Assembly (NCBI GenBank): GCA_040768905.1
Contig: JAXGMA010000001.1
Location: 1,674,001 to 1,738,000, forward strand
From: SZUA-584 sp040768905
Lineage (GTDB): Bacteria > Bacillota > Clostridia > Christensenellales > SZUA-584
Direction: 5' to 3'
Length of the DNA stretch: 64,000 nucleotides
In this document: positions 1 to 7,854 of the stretch, piece by piece
Numbering within the stretch: position 1 is the first letter of the stretch
Layout of the letters: the number at the start of each line of letters is the position of its first letter
Notes under the pieces: generated by a model
What the model was told of the DNA's origin: nothing
Seen by the model: the letters and a program-made list of their open reading frames with translations, nothing else
The model's database searches: none
Program-made: the position numbers and the translations under genes

Positions 1-524
1 AAAACAGCTAGTAAAACTAATGCAAAAATAGGCGACATCATTATTAGTTCATATACTGCTCTACAAAAAAATCTAATTATTCTGCTACATATCAATAAAA
101 GACGATATATTATTCTTTTCATACAATTAGTCCCCATTTTTCTAAGCATATTATATTTTTTTTCTACTAATAATGCAAATTTGGATTATTAGTATATTTA
201 AATTATAATTGAAAATATTTTCAAACCGCTATACTCCCGGACTCTTTCATTTTATTTTTGCTTTGCCGTTACAACAGTCTTTCTTATGCAAAAATGCGCA
301 GCAAAACTGCCCAATGAGGAAAAGCCATGTTATAATGCACTTAATAGCATCGTGTTTAAAAACTGTCGATAAAAAAAAGAATGAATCAGCCTAAAAAACG
401 CATCGCATAATTTGGTTTCTGTACGGTATCCTTTTGGAAACGCACCCTCTTTAATATTATCAAAAAAATTTTAAAAGACTGGGCACACTGCTGCGCTGTA
501 TGCTTCTTTCCATATTATGTTATT
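1..524. other. AT-rich stretch, no supportable gene
   Basis: The first half kilobase is very AT-rich at its left side and contains no reading frame with a credible ribosome binding site and coding character. A 61-codon frame at 209-394 starts at TTG without a Shine-Dalgarno site and is probably chance. From about 411 one plus-strand frame is open and runs into the decayed gene that follows, but it has no ATG, GTG or TTG. Confidence 0.5.
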
Positions 525-1082
525 TATGACCAGGAAGAGCGTTCATATGTCAGCTTACACTTTTCGGAGAGTACCTACCTGCTTAGTGTTGCACGCAACA
601 TAAGCGGCGATCCCGATGTTTCCAAAGGGCAGCTCCAATGATGGGAATTTGAGGAGTTTTATACCTACAGCTATGCTTATACACAAGATGGGTTCATACT
701 CAACATCGAGGGGCATGACGAAAATTACATAGTCACCATTGACGGTTTTGCGTCAGCGCAAATCACGCATATCGAGTCAAACGACACCATACTGTATTAC
801 AGAGACCTTTCATTCATTGCAGCAGAAGACACCTGCCAACCATCAAACCCGGCTGTCGGTGCATGGCATTATGAAGGACGCATTATCCGGCTCAACGCGG
901 ACTTTTCAGCGACTCTTGAGCGCGGTGACACAACGGTTTACGGAACATACACTTTTGACGATATCACCATGAAGGGGATACTCACGCTTGTTTCCGCGGA
1001 TATAGTACGAGACTTCAACATAAGCATGTCTGCAGGTACGCTATATTTGGAAGATATACCCTACACGCCTTACGTTGAGTAA
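525..1082 (+). pseudogene. Decayed gene with in-frame TGA, unknown function
   Basis: A plus-strand frame ending at TAA 1080-1082 has convincing coding character (mixed polar and aromatic residues, e.g. ITMKGILTLVSADIVRDF near the end) but is interrupted by TGA at 639-641. Upstream of that stop the same frame stays open back to 411, yet it has no start codon, so the 5' end is also missing or mutated. The two halves read naturally across the stop: SVARNISGDPDVSKGQLQ, stop, WEFEEFYTYSYAYTQDG. I do not recognise the family. It may be the remnant of an extracellular or substrate-binding protein associated with the wall gene downstream; that is inference. A sequencing error at 639 would not by itself restore a start. 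Confidence 0.5.
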
Positions 1083-1223
1083 AAAATGCCATCGATATCT
1101 GATGCCGCGGTATCGGCGGCAATGCCTGCAGACAAGGAGAAGAATATGTCAGTCACGAATGCTGAGGCAAAAAGCTTTTTTCCTGATCAAAGCCAGACTC
1201 GGTCTTGACAATGATTGGAGTAA

Positions 1224-3200
1224 ATGTTTAAATTGTATCAGATTATGAAAGAGAAATTGTTGAAATTCTTCCTGAGGCTGCTGAAACTTGACCCCATTAA
1301 GGATCTTGATACTGCGCATATCGTAACCGACAGCGAGGGCAATGGCTCAGAAAACAGCCTCGGCGGTGCTGAATCTGCCATCGAAACAGATAGCGTGGGC
1401 GATGGCTCAGAAAACAGCCTCGACGATACTGAAGCTGCCGCCGAAGCAGACAGCGCGGAAGATGGCTCAGAAAACAGCCTCGGCGGTGCTGAACCTGCCG
1501 CTGAAGCAGAAACTCCTGCTGCTAAAGACAGTCAGCCATTGACAAAGGCCAAAGAAAAATCCGGCAAGCGCTGGAGCAAAAAAAAGATTGTTTTCCTTAG
1601 TGCTGCGGCTCTCCTCGTACTGCTGCTTATCGGAACCGGCACATGGGCTTATTCCATTTGGGAAGACCCGATGGCACAGTTCAAAAATGTGGCAGAGCAA
1701 ATCACAACACCGCCTCCGACTGCGGCTCATTCCACTGATACCCCAACGGATCCAACACCCGAGCCCACCATCGACCCCTATGAGGCATTACTGGCGCAAG
1801 CCGATACAGGCTTTTTAAAAGACATCGTCAACATCATGCTGATCGGAGTCGATCATTCTGAAGAGCGTCAAACATGGAGAGGAAAAAAAGCCTTCCACAG
1901 CGACGTGATGATCGTGCTGTCTGTCAATAAAAACACCGGCGCTGCCAACATGATCTCACTGCCGCGCGACACCTATGCCAAGATCCCCGGTGTCAAGGGC
2001 ATCTATAAGCTCAATGCGTCTATCGACTGCGGCGGCGGCTGGCCCACCGAAGGCGGTTTTAATAAAGTCTGCGAGGCGGCGCAATGGATGCTGGGCGGCA
2101 TCCCGGTGGATTACTATTACGCGGTAGACATGAATGCAGTGAAGAGCCTGGTGGATGTCATCGGCGGCGTCCATGATTTTGATGTAGAAATGAGTTTTAA
2201 GATGCAGGGGCGCTCCTACTCCAAAGGCGTGCAGGATATGGACGGCCAGGCCGTGCTGGATTACCTGCGCGTGCGCAAGGGTGTTTCGGAAGCGGGCGAC
2301 TTAAACCGCATCGCCCGACAGAAAAAAATGCTGGTTGCGATATTTGAAGAAATCAAGCAGAAAGGAATGCTGACAAGTATCCCTGCGCTGCTGGATGCAT
2401 TTGACGGCAATCTCTATACTAACACAACGTTTGCGCAAACGGCGGCGCTGGCGGCCTTTGCCTACAACGTGTCCCCCGAAAGCATCGGCATGTATTCGAT
2501 GGGCGGAAAATACAACTATGGGATATTCAACTGGAACTTTGTGCTGACTGACCAGAATGCCCGCGTCAAGCTGATCAAGAAGATATACGGCGTTGATGTG
2601 GAAAAGTACGGCGAGTATTCTTCCGCGGCAGCCATTGCAAAATGGAACCGGATGCAGCTGCCCGTGGTCAGAGCCGGTGCATCCAGTGTACTCTCCAGTG
2701 TCAAGACCAGGCTTGATGCGGATGCAAAACTGCCCATATATGGCGAACCCACGCCCACGCCAAAACCCACCCCGGAGCCAACACCAGTTCCGCCCGAACC
2801 AACGCCGGATCCAACGCCCGATCCAACGCCGGATCCAACGCCCGATCCAACGCCCGATCCAACGCCCGATCCGCCCGAACCCACAGACGAGCCGACAAGC
2901 ACGCCGGAAAGCTCCGGAGACCCTCTGGCGCTGTTGAGTGCACACGGCGCTGTCAGTGTGCGTATATCGCTCTTATCTTCGGGCATACCATCCGGATATC
3001 GCCAGTTTCTGCCCGCTGGCAAGGAGTGGGCGCTGTACAATAAGACAAAAAGCGGCCTTGACTCACTGACGGCCAACACCGACAAGATCGAGCAGCTCAA
3101 GGCCGATATTGGAGCTCTGTGCAAAATGTTCTCCATCCGCCTTCCCAATTGGAGGGTGAATTATGAAAGCAGCAACGAGATCAAAGTCGATTTCCGGTAA
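1224..3200 (+). CDS. LytR-CpsA-Psr (LCP) family cell-wall glycopolymer ligase, repeat-rich
   Basis: LCP proteins transfer undecaprenyl-linked polymers such as teichoic acids or capsule to peptidoglycan on the outer face of the membrane. This 658-residue protein starts at ATG 1224 behind ATTGGAG. It has a short cytoplasmic N-terminus with three 20-residue repeats (residues 35-94), one membrane segment (about 122-143) and a Thr/Pro linker. The LCP domain follows at about 202-345, with the family Asp at 210 (LIGVD), SLPRDTY (Arg248, Asp249) and the Arg-rich RVRKG..DLNRIARQKK segment. A second Pro-rich PTPDP repeat (526-549) leads to an unrecognised C-terminal domain of about 90 residues. It is longer than typical LCP proteins because of the repeats. 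It is convergent with the phosphonate operon and could attach that operon's polymer to the wall (inference). Confidence 0.88.
   Translation: MFKLYQIMKEKLLKFFLRLLKLDPIKDLDTAHIVTDSEGNGSENSLGGAESAIETDSVGDGSENSLDDTEAAAEADSAEDGSENSLGGAEPAAEAETPAAKDSQPLTKAKEKSGKRWSKKKIVFLSAAALLVLLLIGTGTWAYSIWEDPMAQFKNVAEQITTPPPTAAHSTDTPTDPTPEPTIDPYEALLAQADTGFLKDIVNIMLIGVDHSEERQTWRGKKAFHSDVMIVLSVNKNTGAANMISLPRDTYAKIPGVKGIYKLNASIDCGGGWPTEGGFNKVCEAAQWMLGGIPVDYYYAVDMNAVKSLVDVIGGVHDFDVEMSFKMQGRSYSKGVQDMDGQAVLDYLRVRKGVSEAGDLNRIARQKKMLVAIFEEIKQKGMLTSIPALLDAFDGNLYTNTTFAQTAALAAFAYNVSPESIGMYSMGGKYNYGIFNWNFVLTDQNARVKLIKKIYGVDVEKYGEYSSAAAIAKWNRMQLPVVRAGASSVLSSVKTRLDADAKLPIYGEPTPTPKPTPEPTPVPPEPTPDPTPDPTPDPTPDPTPDPTPDPPEPTDEPTSTPESSGDPLALLSAHGAVSVRISLLSSGIPSGYRQFLPAGKEWALYNKTKSGLDSLTANTDKIEQLKADIGALCKMFSIRLPNWRVNYESSNEIKVDFR
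1326..1505 (+). repeat. Three tandem 60-bp in-frame repeats in the LCP gene
   Basis: Three consecutive 60-bp units each encode a 20-residue acidic segment with the core DGSENSL or NGSENSL. They lie in the predicted cytoplasmic N-terminus. Divergence between units is modest, suggesting slippage or recombination expansion, so copy number may vary between strains. Confidence 0.85.
2799..2870 (+). repeat. Six 12-bp tandem repeats coding for PTPD
   Basis: A 12-bp unit (CCAACGCCCGAT and near-identical versions) is repeated six times in frame and encodes a Pro-Thr-Pro-Asp spacer of the LCP protein. Such Pro-rich spacers usually span the wall. Long antisense frames over this region are artefacts of the repeat. 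Confidence 0.85.
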
Positions 3201-3273
3201 GCAAAAAACTCTGTCCGCCCGGCTCCGGAAGCGACAGTCAGCCCTGTTGAAATATCCACTGCGAAAAAATTCA

Positions 3274-3522
3274 TTATTTGTCTGCTTTTTTGGCTAATGA
3301 CTTCTCCAGATTTTGCATCTTTTTATTTCTGAAGAACAGTTTGATCCTTTTCCAAAAAACGCCGACTGCAACACCGCTCGCTATGACGACGCCGGCAACG
3401 ATCTGTACAATATAGGATGTAGCGGCGGGGTCAATATAGGCATACGCCGTGGTAGAGAGCATGAGCGTCATCAACATAAAATAAACGATAAAAACCCCGA
3501 AATTCTGTAAAGCTCTTTTCAT
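3274..3522 (-). CDS. Small membrane protein with YIDP motif, last gene of the phosphonate operon
   Basis: An 82-residue protein. The start is ATG 3522, because GGAGG lies 5-9 bases upstream of it; the longer frame starting at TTG 3537 would bury that site. An N-terminal hydrophobic segment (about residues 5-28) ends in a possible signal cleavage region. Then comes YIDPAATSYIVQIV, a second hydrophobic segment and a basic C-terminus (KRIKLFFRNKK). Short proteins with a Y-I-D-P-x-x-x-S-Y pattern recur in bacterial polysaccharide and surface-polymer clusters, but their function is not known to me. It follows the dehydrogenase gene by 18 bases and is likely co-transcribed. Role: possibly an accessory of the surface polymer machinery (inference). 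Confidence 0.65.
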   Translation of the reverse strand: MKRALQNFGVFIVYFMLMTLMLSTTAYAYIDPAATSYIVQIVAGVVIASGVAVGVFWKRIKLFFRNKKMQNLEKSLAKKADK

Positions 3523-3540
3523 TTTTTCCTCCATCAATGT

Positions 3541-4677
3541 TTATAAAAGATTCTTTAAAATTTTAATCACTGATTCCCGTTCCATTGGAAAAGGATTATT
3601 ATCCATACGCCCAAGTGTAAAAGCTTCTTGAGCGATACCGTCAATCATATGATCAAAGATCCCAAAAGCCGAAAGCCTAAGTTCCTGGATCCCCCGCGTG
3701 ACACCGTTTAGCCATGTATCGAACCCCTCGGCACTGCCGAAAAGCCTTATGATTTCTGTCAGTTCAGGCACAGCCTCTGCGTTGATTTTTATCATCGCAG
3801 AAAGCGTGATGGCTGCCGCGAAACCATGTTCGACGCCGTGATTCAATGTCAGCGGGTATGAAATGCTGTGGCATGCGGTCGTTTTTGTCATTGAAAAAGC
3901 CAGCCCTGCCAGTAAAGAACCCAGGCACATCTCTTTTCTGGCTTCCGGGTCATCCGCGCCGTCAAGGGCAGAAGGCAAAGCGCACTTGATGCACTCGACA
4001 GCATGAAGGGCAAGCGCCTGAGAAAGCGGGTTCCTCTTCCGCGCCCAGAAAGCTTCCATCGCGTGGCTCAACGCATCAAGCCCGGTCGAGAGCGTCAGCC
4101 TTGGCGGCATGCTTTTTGTCAGCTCAGGGATCATAAACGCGTACTTGGGAAAACATCCGGGATGTTCGACAGACAGCTTTTTTCTGTACTTAAAATCCCA
4201 GATCGTGGCCCATTTTGTCACTTCCGATCCGGTACCGGCCGTGGTGGGCACTGCGATTATACCGGGCGGCTCATAGCCTTGAAAAAATGACTTATGCGCG
4301 ATCGCCTCCAAGATGCCTTCGTAATCAAGGCCGTGCGTATTCGCCAACCCCTGCAGCGCGGCGATTGCTTTGGCAAGGTCGATACAGCTGCCCCCGCCGA
4401 TTGCAAGGATACAATCATATTTATCGGCGCTGCGATGCAGTTTCAAAAAGCCAAGGACATCATCCACAGACGGGTTTGGCCGAATATCGCTGAAAATGCG
4501 GTTCTTTTTCTGCTTTGTGAAGCGGCCGAAATCTTCATACGCTTCTAAGCGTTTCAATGTGCCTTGGCTGGCCATGATCATCACGCGCTTGTCCGCCATG
4601 CAAGACAGCTGCTCCAACAAAACCGGCATAGAGGTAAAACGTATATCCACAGGTGAAAATGGCTGATATTGCATCAT
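3541..4677 (-). CDS. Iron-containing alcohol dehydrogenase, probable phosphonoacetaldehyde reductase
   Basis: 378 residues, group III (Fe-dependent) alcohol dehydrogenase family. Visible motifs are the nucleotide-binding GGGSCIDLAKAI, GTGSEVT, and the metal-ligand region GLDALSHAMEAFW with CHSISYPLTLNHGVEHG, which supply the Asp and three His ligands. Homologous enzymes in phosphonate pathways (PhpC-type) reduce phosphonoacetaldehyde to 2-hydroxyethylphosphonate. The assignment here rests on its place 13 bases downstream of PEP mutase in an operon that also holds phosphonopyruvate decarboxylase and lacks a visible aminotransferase. Cytoplasmic. An alternative is a general butanol- or propanediol-type dehydrogenase, but the operon context makes the phosphonate role much more likely. 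Confidence 0.8.
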   Translation of the reverse strand: MMQYQPFSPVDIRFTSMPVLLEQLSCMADKRVMIMASQGTLKRLEAYEDFGRFTKQKKNRIFSDIRPNPSVDDVLGFLKLHRSADKYDCILAIGGGSCIDLAKAIAALQGLANTHGLDYEGILEAIAHKSFFQGYEPPGIIAVPTTAGTGSEVTKWATIWDFKYRKKLSVEHPGCFPKYAFMIPELTKSMPPRLTLSTGLDALSHAMEAFWARKRNPLSQALALHAVECIKCALPSALDGADDPEARKEMCLGSLLAGLAFSMTKTTACHSISYPLTLNHGVEHGFAAAITLSAMIKINAEAVPELTEIIRLFGSAEGFDTWLNGVTRGIQELRLSAFGIFDHMIDGIAQEAFTLGRMDNNPFPMERESVIKILKNLL

Positions 4678-4690
4678 GTGGCCTTTCTCC

Positions 4691-5983
4691 TTAATGATCC
4701 GGGATCAATGTCAGAATCTGCTTGATCGGCAGGCAGTTTTCACTCGCCTCCAGCGACCTGCCGTGTTTGAGTATCTGCTCCGCCGTGCTCTGCATCGCCG
4801 GAAACATGCTCCTGATCAGATGGTTCGCATGGATCACGATATTCACGCCGTGCCGCGCCAGCTCTTCTTCTGTGATGGTGTTGTACGTCGTCGGCACAAC
4901 CACTATCGGAATGCTCTTGTTTGTCTTGCGGAACCGTTTACAGAATTCAATGACCTCATCCGGCTTGCCTTTGCACGAATGTATCATGATACCGTCTGCG
5001 CCCGCTTTAACATAGGCGTTGCAGCGGTTTATGGCATCCTCCATGCCTTTCTCCAATATGAGGCTTTCACAGCGCGCTATGATCATAAAATCAGAGGTCT
5101 TGAGTGCATTCTTGCCGGCTTTGATTTTTTCACAGAAGTCTTCAATACCGGCCTGCGTCTGGGCGGCCTCTGTACCAAAAAGCGAATTCTTTTTCAGCCC
5201 GTCTTTATCCTCTATGATGATGGCGGAAACCCCTTTGCGTTCCAGCGTGCGTATATTGAACACAAAGTGATCGGTGAGTCCGCCCGTATCACCATCCAGG
5301 ATGATCGGTTTGGTCGTGACATCCATGATTTCTTCGATCGTACGTATCCGCGATGTCATATCCACCAACTCGATATCCGGCTTTCCCTTCACTGTTGAAT
5401 CACACAGGCTCGAAACCCACATCGCATCAAACTCTTTGGTTCCCTTTATTGTCTCTACTTTGGTTTTTTCAGCGATCAGGCCGCTTAATCCGCTGTGTGC
5501 CTCAATCACAGATAAACAGGGCTTGTAACTCAGCAGCTTTTTCAGCCGGGAGCGCCTGTTTTCCGGCATAGCCAGCACTTTATCGAGCTGCGTTATGATA
5601 TCCTCAGTAGGCGTATGCGTATAAGGAAACTCGATAAGCTCCCCGCCCCACTGCTTAAGCTGTGCGATGACCCTCTCGCGGATCTCCGCCTGGTAACCGG
5701 TCGTCCAGTTGTCGCCGTGTACGACGATGTCAGGCCGCAGTTTCTGAAGTATTGCGTCGTATTCCAAAGAGTCCTGAACCACCACTTTTGAAACACACCG
5801 AAGGCTGCTGAACATCTCGATACGTTCCCGAAGCGGGATCAGCGGATACCGTTTGTATGACACGATCACTTCGTCCGTCAACACACCCACGGTGAGTTCC
5901 CCAAGTTGTGCAGCTTTGTTTAATATGTTCAAATGTCCGCAGTGGATGATGTCTGTGCTAAAACATGTATACACACGCTTCAT
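4691..5983 (-). CDS. Cytidylyltransferase-PEP mutase fusion (PEP phosphomutase)
   Basis: Phosphoenolpyruvate mutase makes the C-P bond, converting PEP to phosphonopyruvate; it is the entry step of almost all known phosphonate biosynthesis. The 430-residue protein has two domains. Residues 1-135 resemble glycerol-3-phosphate or ethanolamine-phosphate cytidylyltransferases: nucleotide-binding HCGH at 14-17 and a nearby RERIEMF. Residues about 160-430 are the isocitrate lyase-fold mutase, with LDGDTGG (metal Asp, 230-236) and the diagnostic EDKDGLKKNS (258-267) that separates PEP mutase from related C-C lyases. Its ATG overlaps the stop of the upstream nucleotidyltransferase gene in ATGA, so the two are translationally coupled. 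The cytidylyl domain may activate the phosphonate product, or may be structural. Confidence 0.92.
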   Translation of the reverse strand: MKRVYTCFSTDIIHCGHLNILNKAAQLGELTVGVLTDEVIVSYKRYPLIPLRERIEMFSSLRCVSKVVVQDSLEYDAILQKLRPDIVVHGDNWTTGYQAEIRERVIAQLKQWGGELIEFPYTHTPTEDIITQLDKVLAMPENRRSRLKKLLSYKPCLSVIEAHSGLSGLIAEKTKVETIKGTKEFDAMWVSSLCDSTVKGKPDIELVDMTSRIRTIEEIMDVTTKPIILDGDTGGLTDHFVFNIRTLERKGVSAIIIEDKDGLKKNSLFGTEAAQTQAGIEDFCEKIKAGKNALKTSDFMIIARCESLILEKGMEDAINRCNAYVKAGADGIMIHSCKGKPDEVIEFCKRFRKTNKSIPIVVVPTTYNTITEEELARHGVNIVIHANHLIRSMFPAMQSTAEQILKHGRSLEASENCLPIKQILTLIPDH

Positions 5984-6717
5984 AGGGTGATCCTTTCTGA
6001 TCCAATCATGCTTTTGAATCGGGATGAATATACGCTTAAGTCTTCTGCATTATCAATCTCATTACAAAGCCGGCCGCCAAGCTCTTCAGTAAATAAATCC
6101 ATTTTGTCCAATATGTTGTTAAGTGCTTTTTCGGCATAGACATCTCGCTGCCCGTTGGCACAAAACCTTTTGATCTGTTCAAGCCACAGCAGCATATCCT
6201 TTTTCTGCATATGGTAAATTGGCTGGCAGGCCACACAATCCGCTCCGAAGTACTCGATTCCGATCGCCTTGACCCTGCTGTCTGTTATCCTTGCCTTGAA
6301 ATCCTTTTCCGGAAGCGGCGCAGAAGCGTCGACCGCGACGCAGCTTTTCCTCCTGTGCAGCAGATCACTCATCACCGAAGGCTCAAGCACCAGATCGCCG
6401 TGGAGCAGGATGATTTCATCATGTAAAAAATCGCTGGCGCAATCGATCGAGTAAATATAATTCGTGTTTTCATAATCCGGGTTGGCAATAAACTTGATAT
6501 CCATCTTCACTTTCAGCGACCCGACATAGCCAGACAGCACATCGGCAAACGGGCCGGTGGTGATGATGGTTTCGCGGATGCCGGCCCTTTGGAGCAGATG
6601 CAGCTGCCAGCTTATGATAGAAAAACCTGCGCCGATATCCGCCATACACTTTGGTCGATCGTTTGTCAGCGCACCCATGCGCTTGCCGACCCCGGAATTC
6701 AATATTAAAGCCTTCAT
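5980..6717 (-). CDS. Nucleotidyltransferase, probable phosphonate (PntC/LicC-like) cytidylyltransferase
   Basis: 245 residues of the NTP-transferase fold. The N-terminus carries the nucleotide loop LNSGVGKRMG (from residue 6) followed by RPKCMADIG, and further on NPDYENTNYIYSI and LLHGDLVLE, where the Asp is a likely metal ligand. Relatives activate phosphocholine (LicC) or 2-aminoethylphosphonate (PntC) with CTP. In this operon the likely substrate is 2-hydroxyethylphosphonate, giving a CMP-linked donor; substrate choice is inference. The gene overlaps both neighbours by four bases (ATGA), starting inside the end of the decarboxylase gene. Having this enzyme beside a second cytidylyltransferase domain in the PEP mutase is unusual. 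Confidence 0.8.
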   Translation of the reverse strand: MKALILNSGVGKRMGALTNDRPKCMADIGAGFSIISWQLHLLQRAGIRETIITTGPFADVLSGYVGSLKVKMDIKFIANPDYENTNYIYSIDCASDFLHDEIILLHGDLVLEPSVMSDLLHRRKSCVAVDASAPLPEKDFKARITDSRVKAIGIEYFGADCVACQPIYHMQKKDMLLWLEQIKRFCANGQRDVYAEKALNNILDKMDLFTEELGGRLCNEIDNAEDLSVYSSRFKSMIGSERITL

Positions 6718-7853
6718 TGTCTTTTTCCGCCACTCAGATAAGCCATCAGCGCCTTTTTGTTCTCCAAAGGCGTCGTGTCTGGACGCCCAAGATCAGCCCT
6801 TGCGCCCAATGCCGCCATCACTTCGATCAGCGCCGTCCCGCGCTGCGCTTTGGCTTCATCAATACACTGTTTCAGCCCCGATTCATCCGATGTACGCCTG
6901 TGAAAACCGTAACCGAACGATTTGGCAACTGCGCAAAAATCAGTCTCTCCCTTTGCCACAGGCATTCCGCCCACCGATTCGTGCGCCCCGTTATTCATCA
7001 CGACATGCACCAGATTGCCGCATTGACAACGCGCTGCGAGAAGCGCATTTCCAAGATGCATCACCATAGAGCCGTCTCCGTCAATGCACCATACCCTTCT
7101 GTCCCGTTTCTCAAGAGCGATGCCCAGAGCGATCATGGATGCATGCCCCATCGAGCCGACTGTCAGAAAATCTTGGGCATGCCCTTGTCCACTCGCTTTT
7201 CGGATCTCAAAGAGTTCCCTTGACGCTTTGCCGGTCGTCGAGACGAAGATATCCGTTTCGTCCGCATTTTCCGCGATGATACGGATCGCCGCCTCCCGCG
7301 CCATTGTGTTGCTGTTTTTGTAGTCTGCTTTTTTCTGTGATGACAGTGCGCCTTTTCTTATAACAAAAGCGCTGCTTTTGCCCTGCTGCACATGCGCCGA
7401 TGCCTGCCTGATCCACTGTGTGAACTCTTCTTCCGATGTCTCTTTGGACATGACATAACAGGCGATACCCAGCATGTCAAACATGGGCAATGTGATACTG
7501 CCCTGAAAAGCATGCTGCGGCTCATCTTTTACACCTGGTTCCCCGCGCCAGCCAATTACAAAAATGCATGGTATCGCGTATACGGCGCCGCTGAGCAGTG
7601 ACGCGACAGGGTTGACCGCATTCCCGATTCCGCTGTTTTGCATATAGACAAGTGCGGGTTTTCCCGTTGCCAAATAATGCCCTGCCGCAAGGCCGACAGC
7701 ACCGCCTTCGTTGGCCGCCACGATATGTTTTTCGCCAATCCCATATTCGGTGTACAGAAGATCGCACAGAGCGCTCAGCTGTGAATCGGGCACGCCGTAA
7801 TAACGGCTGACGCCTAAACTCTGAACCCCCTTTAAAAAAACCCTTACATCCAT
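6714..7853 (-). CDS. Phosphonopyruvate decarboxylase (ThDP-dependent)
   Basis: Decarboxylates phosphonopyruvate to phosphonoacetaldehyde, pulling the unfavourable mutase equilibrium forward. From ATG 7853 the protein has 379 residues, the usual length. AAGGA lies upstream inside the previous gene, and the stop of that gene is one base away; a longer upstream frame reads through the neighbouring gene and is rejected. Motifs: AANEGGAVGLAAGHYLATGK with the catalytic ThDP-activating Glu, YMQNSGIGNAVNP, and the ThDP/Mg motif GDGSMVMHLGN...NNGAHESVGG. The C-terminus RADLGRPDTTP..NK is characteristic of this decarboxylase. Cytoplasmic. Confidence 0.93.
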   Translation of the reverse strand: MDVRVFLKGVQSLGVSRYYGVPDSQLSALCDLLYTEYGIGEKHIVAANEGGAVGLAAGHYLATGKPALVYMQNSGIGNAVNPVASLLSGAVYAIPCIFVIGWRGEPGVKDEPQHAFQGSITLPMFDMLGIACYVMSKETSEEEFTQWIRQASAHVQQGKSSAFVIRKGALSSQKKADYKNSNTMAREAAIRIIAENADETDIFVSTTGKASRELFEIRKASGQGHAQDFLTVGSMGHASMIALGIALEKRDRRVWCIDGDGSMVMHLGNALLAARCQCGNLVHVVMNNGAHESVGGMPVAKGETDFCAVAKSFGYGFHRRTSDESGLKQCIDEAKAQRGTALIEVMAALGARADLGRPDTTPLENKKALMAYLSGGKRQ

Positions 7854-7854
7854 A

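Noticed and set aside
1146..1208. 20-codon ORF behind AAGGAGAAG just before the LCP gene
   Set aside because: Good ribosome site but very short, no recognisable sequence and it overlaps nothing conserved; more likely a remnant or untranslated leader.
1326..1505. Repeats considered as a CRISPR array
   Set aside because: The 60-bp units are contiguous, in frame and coding; there are no spacers and no cas genes.
2301..3148. Long minus-strand frames opposite the LCP gene (Gly/Ser/Val or Arg/Trp repeats)
   Set aside because: They are antisense readings of the Pro-Thr repeat codons, without ribosome sites, and the plus-strand LCP gene explains the sequence.
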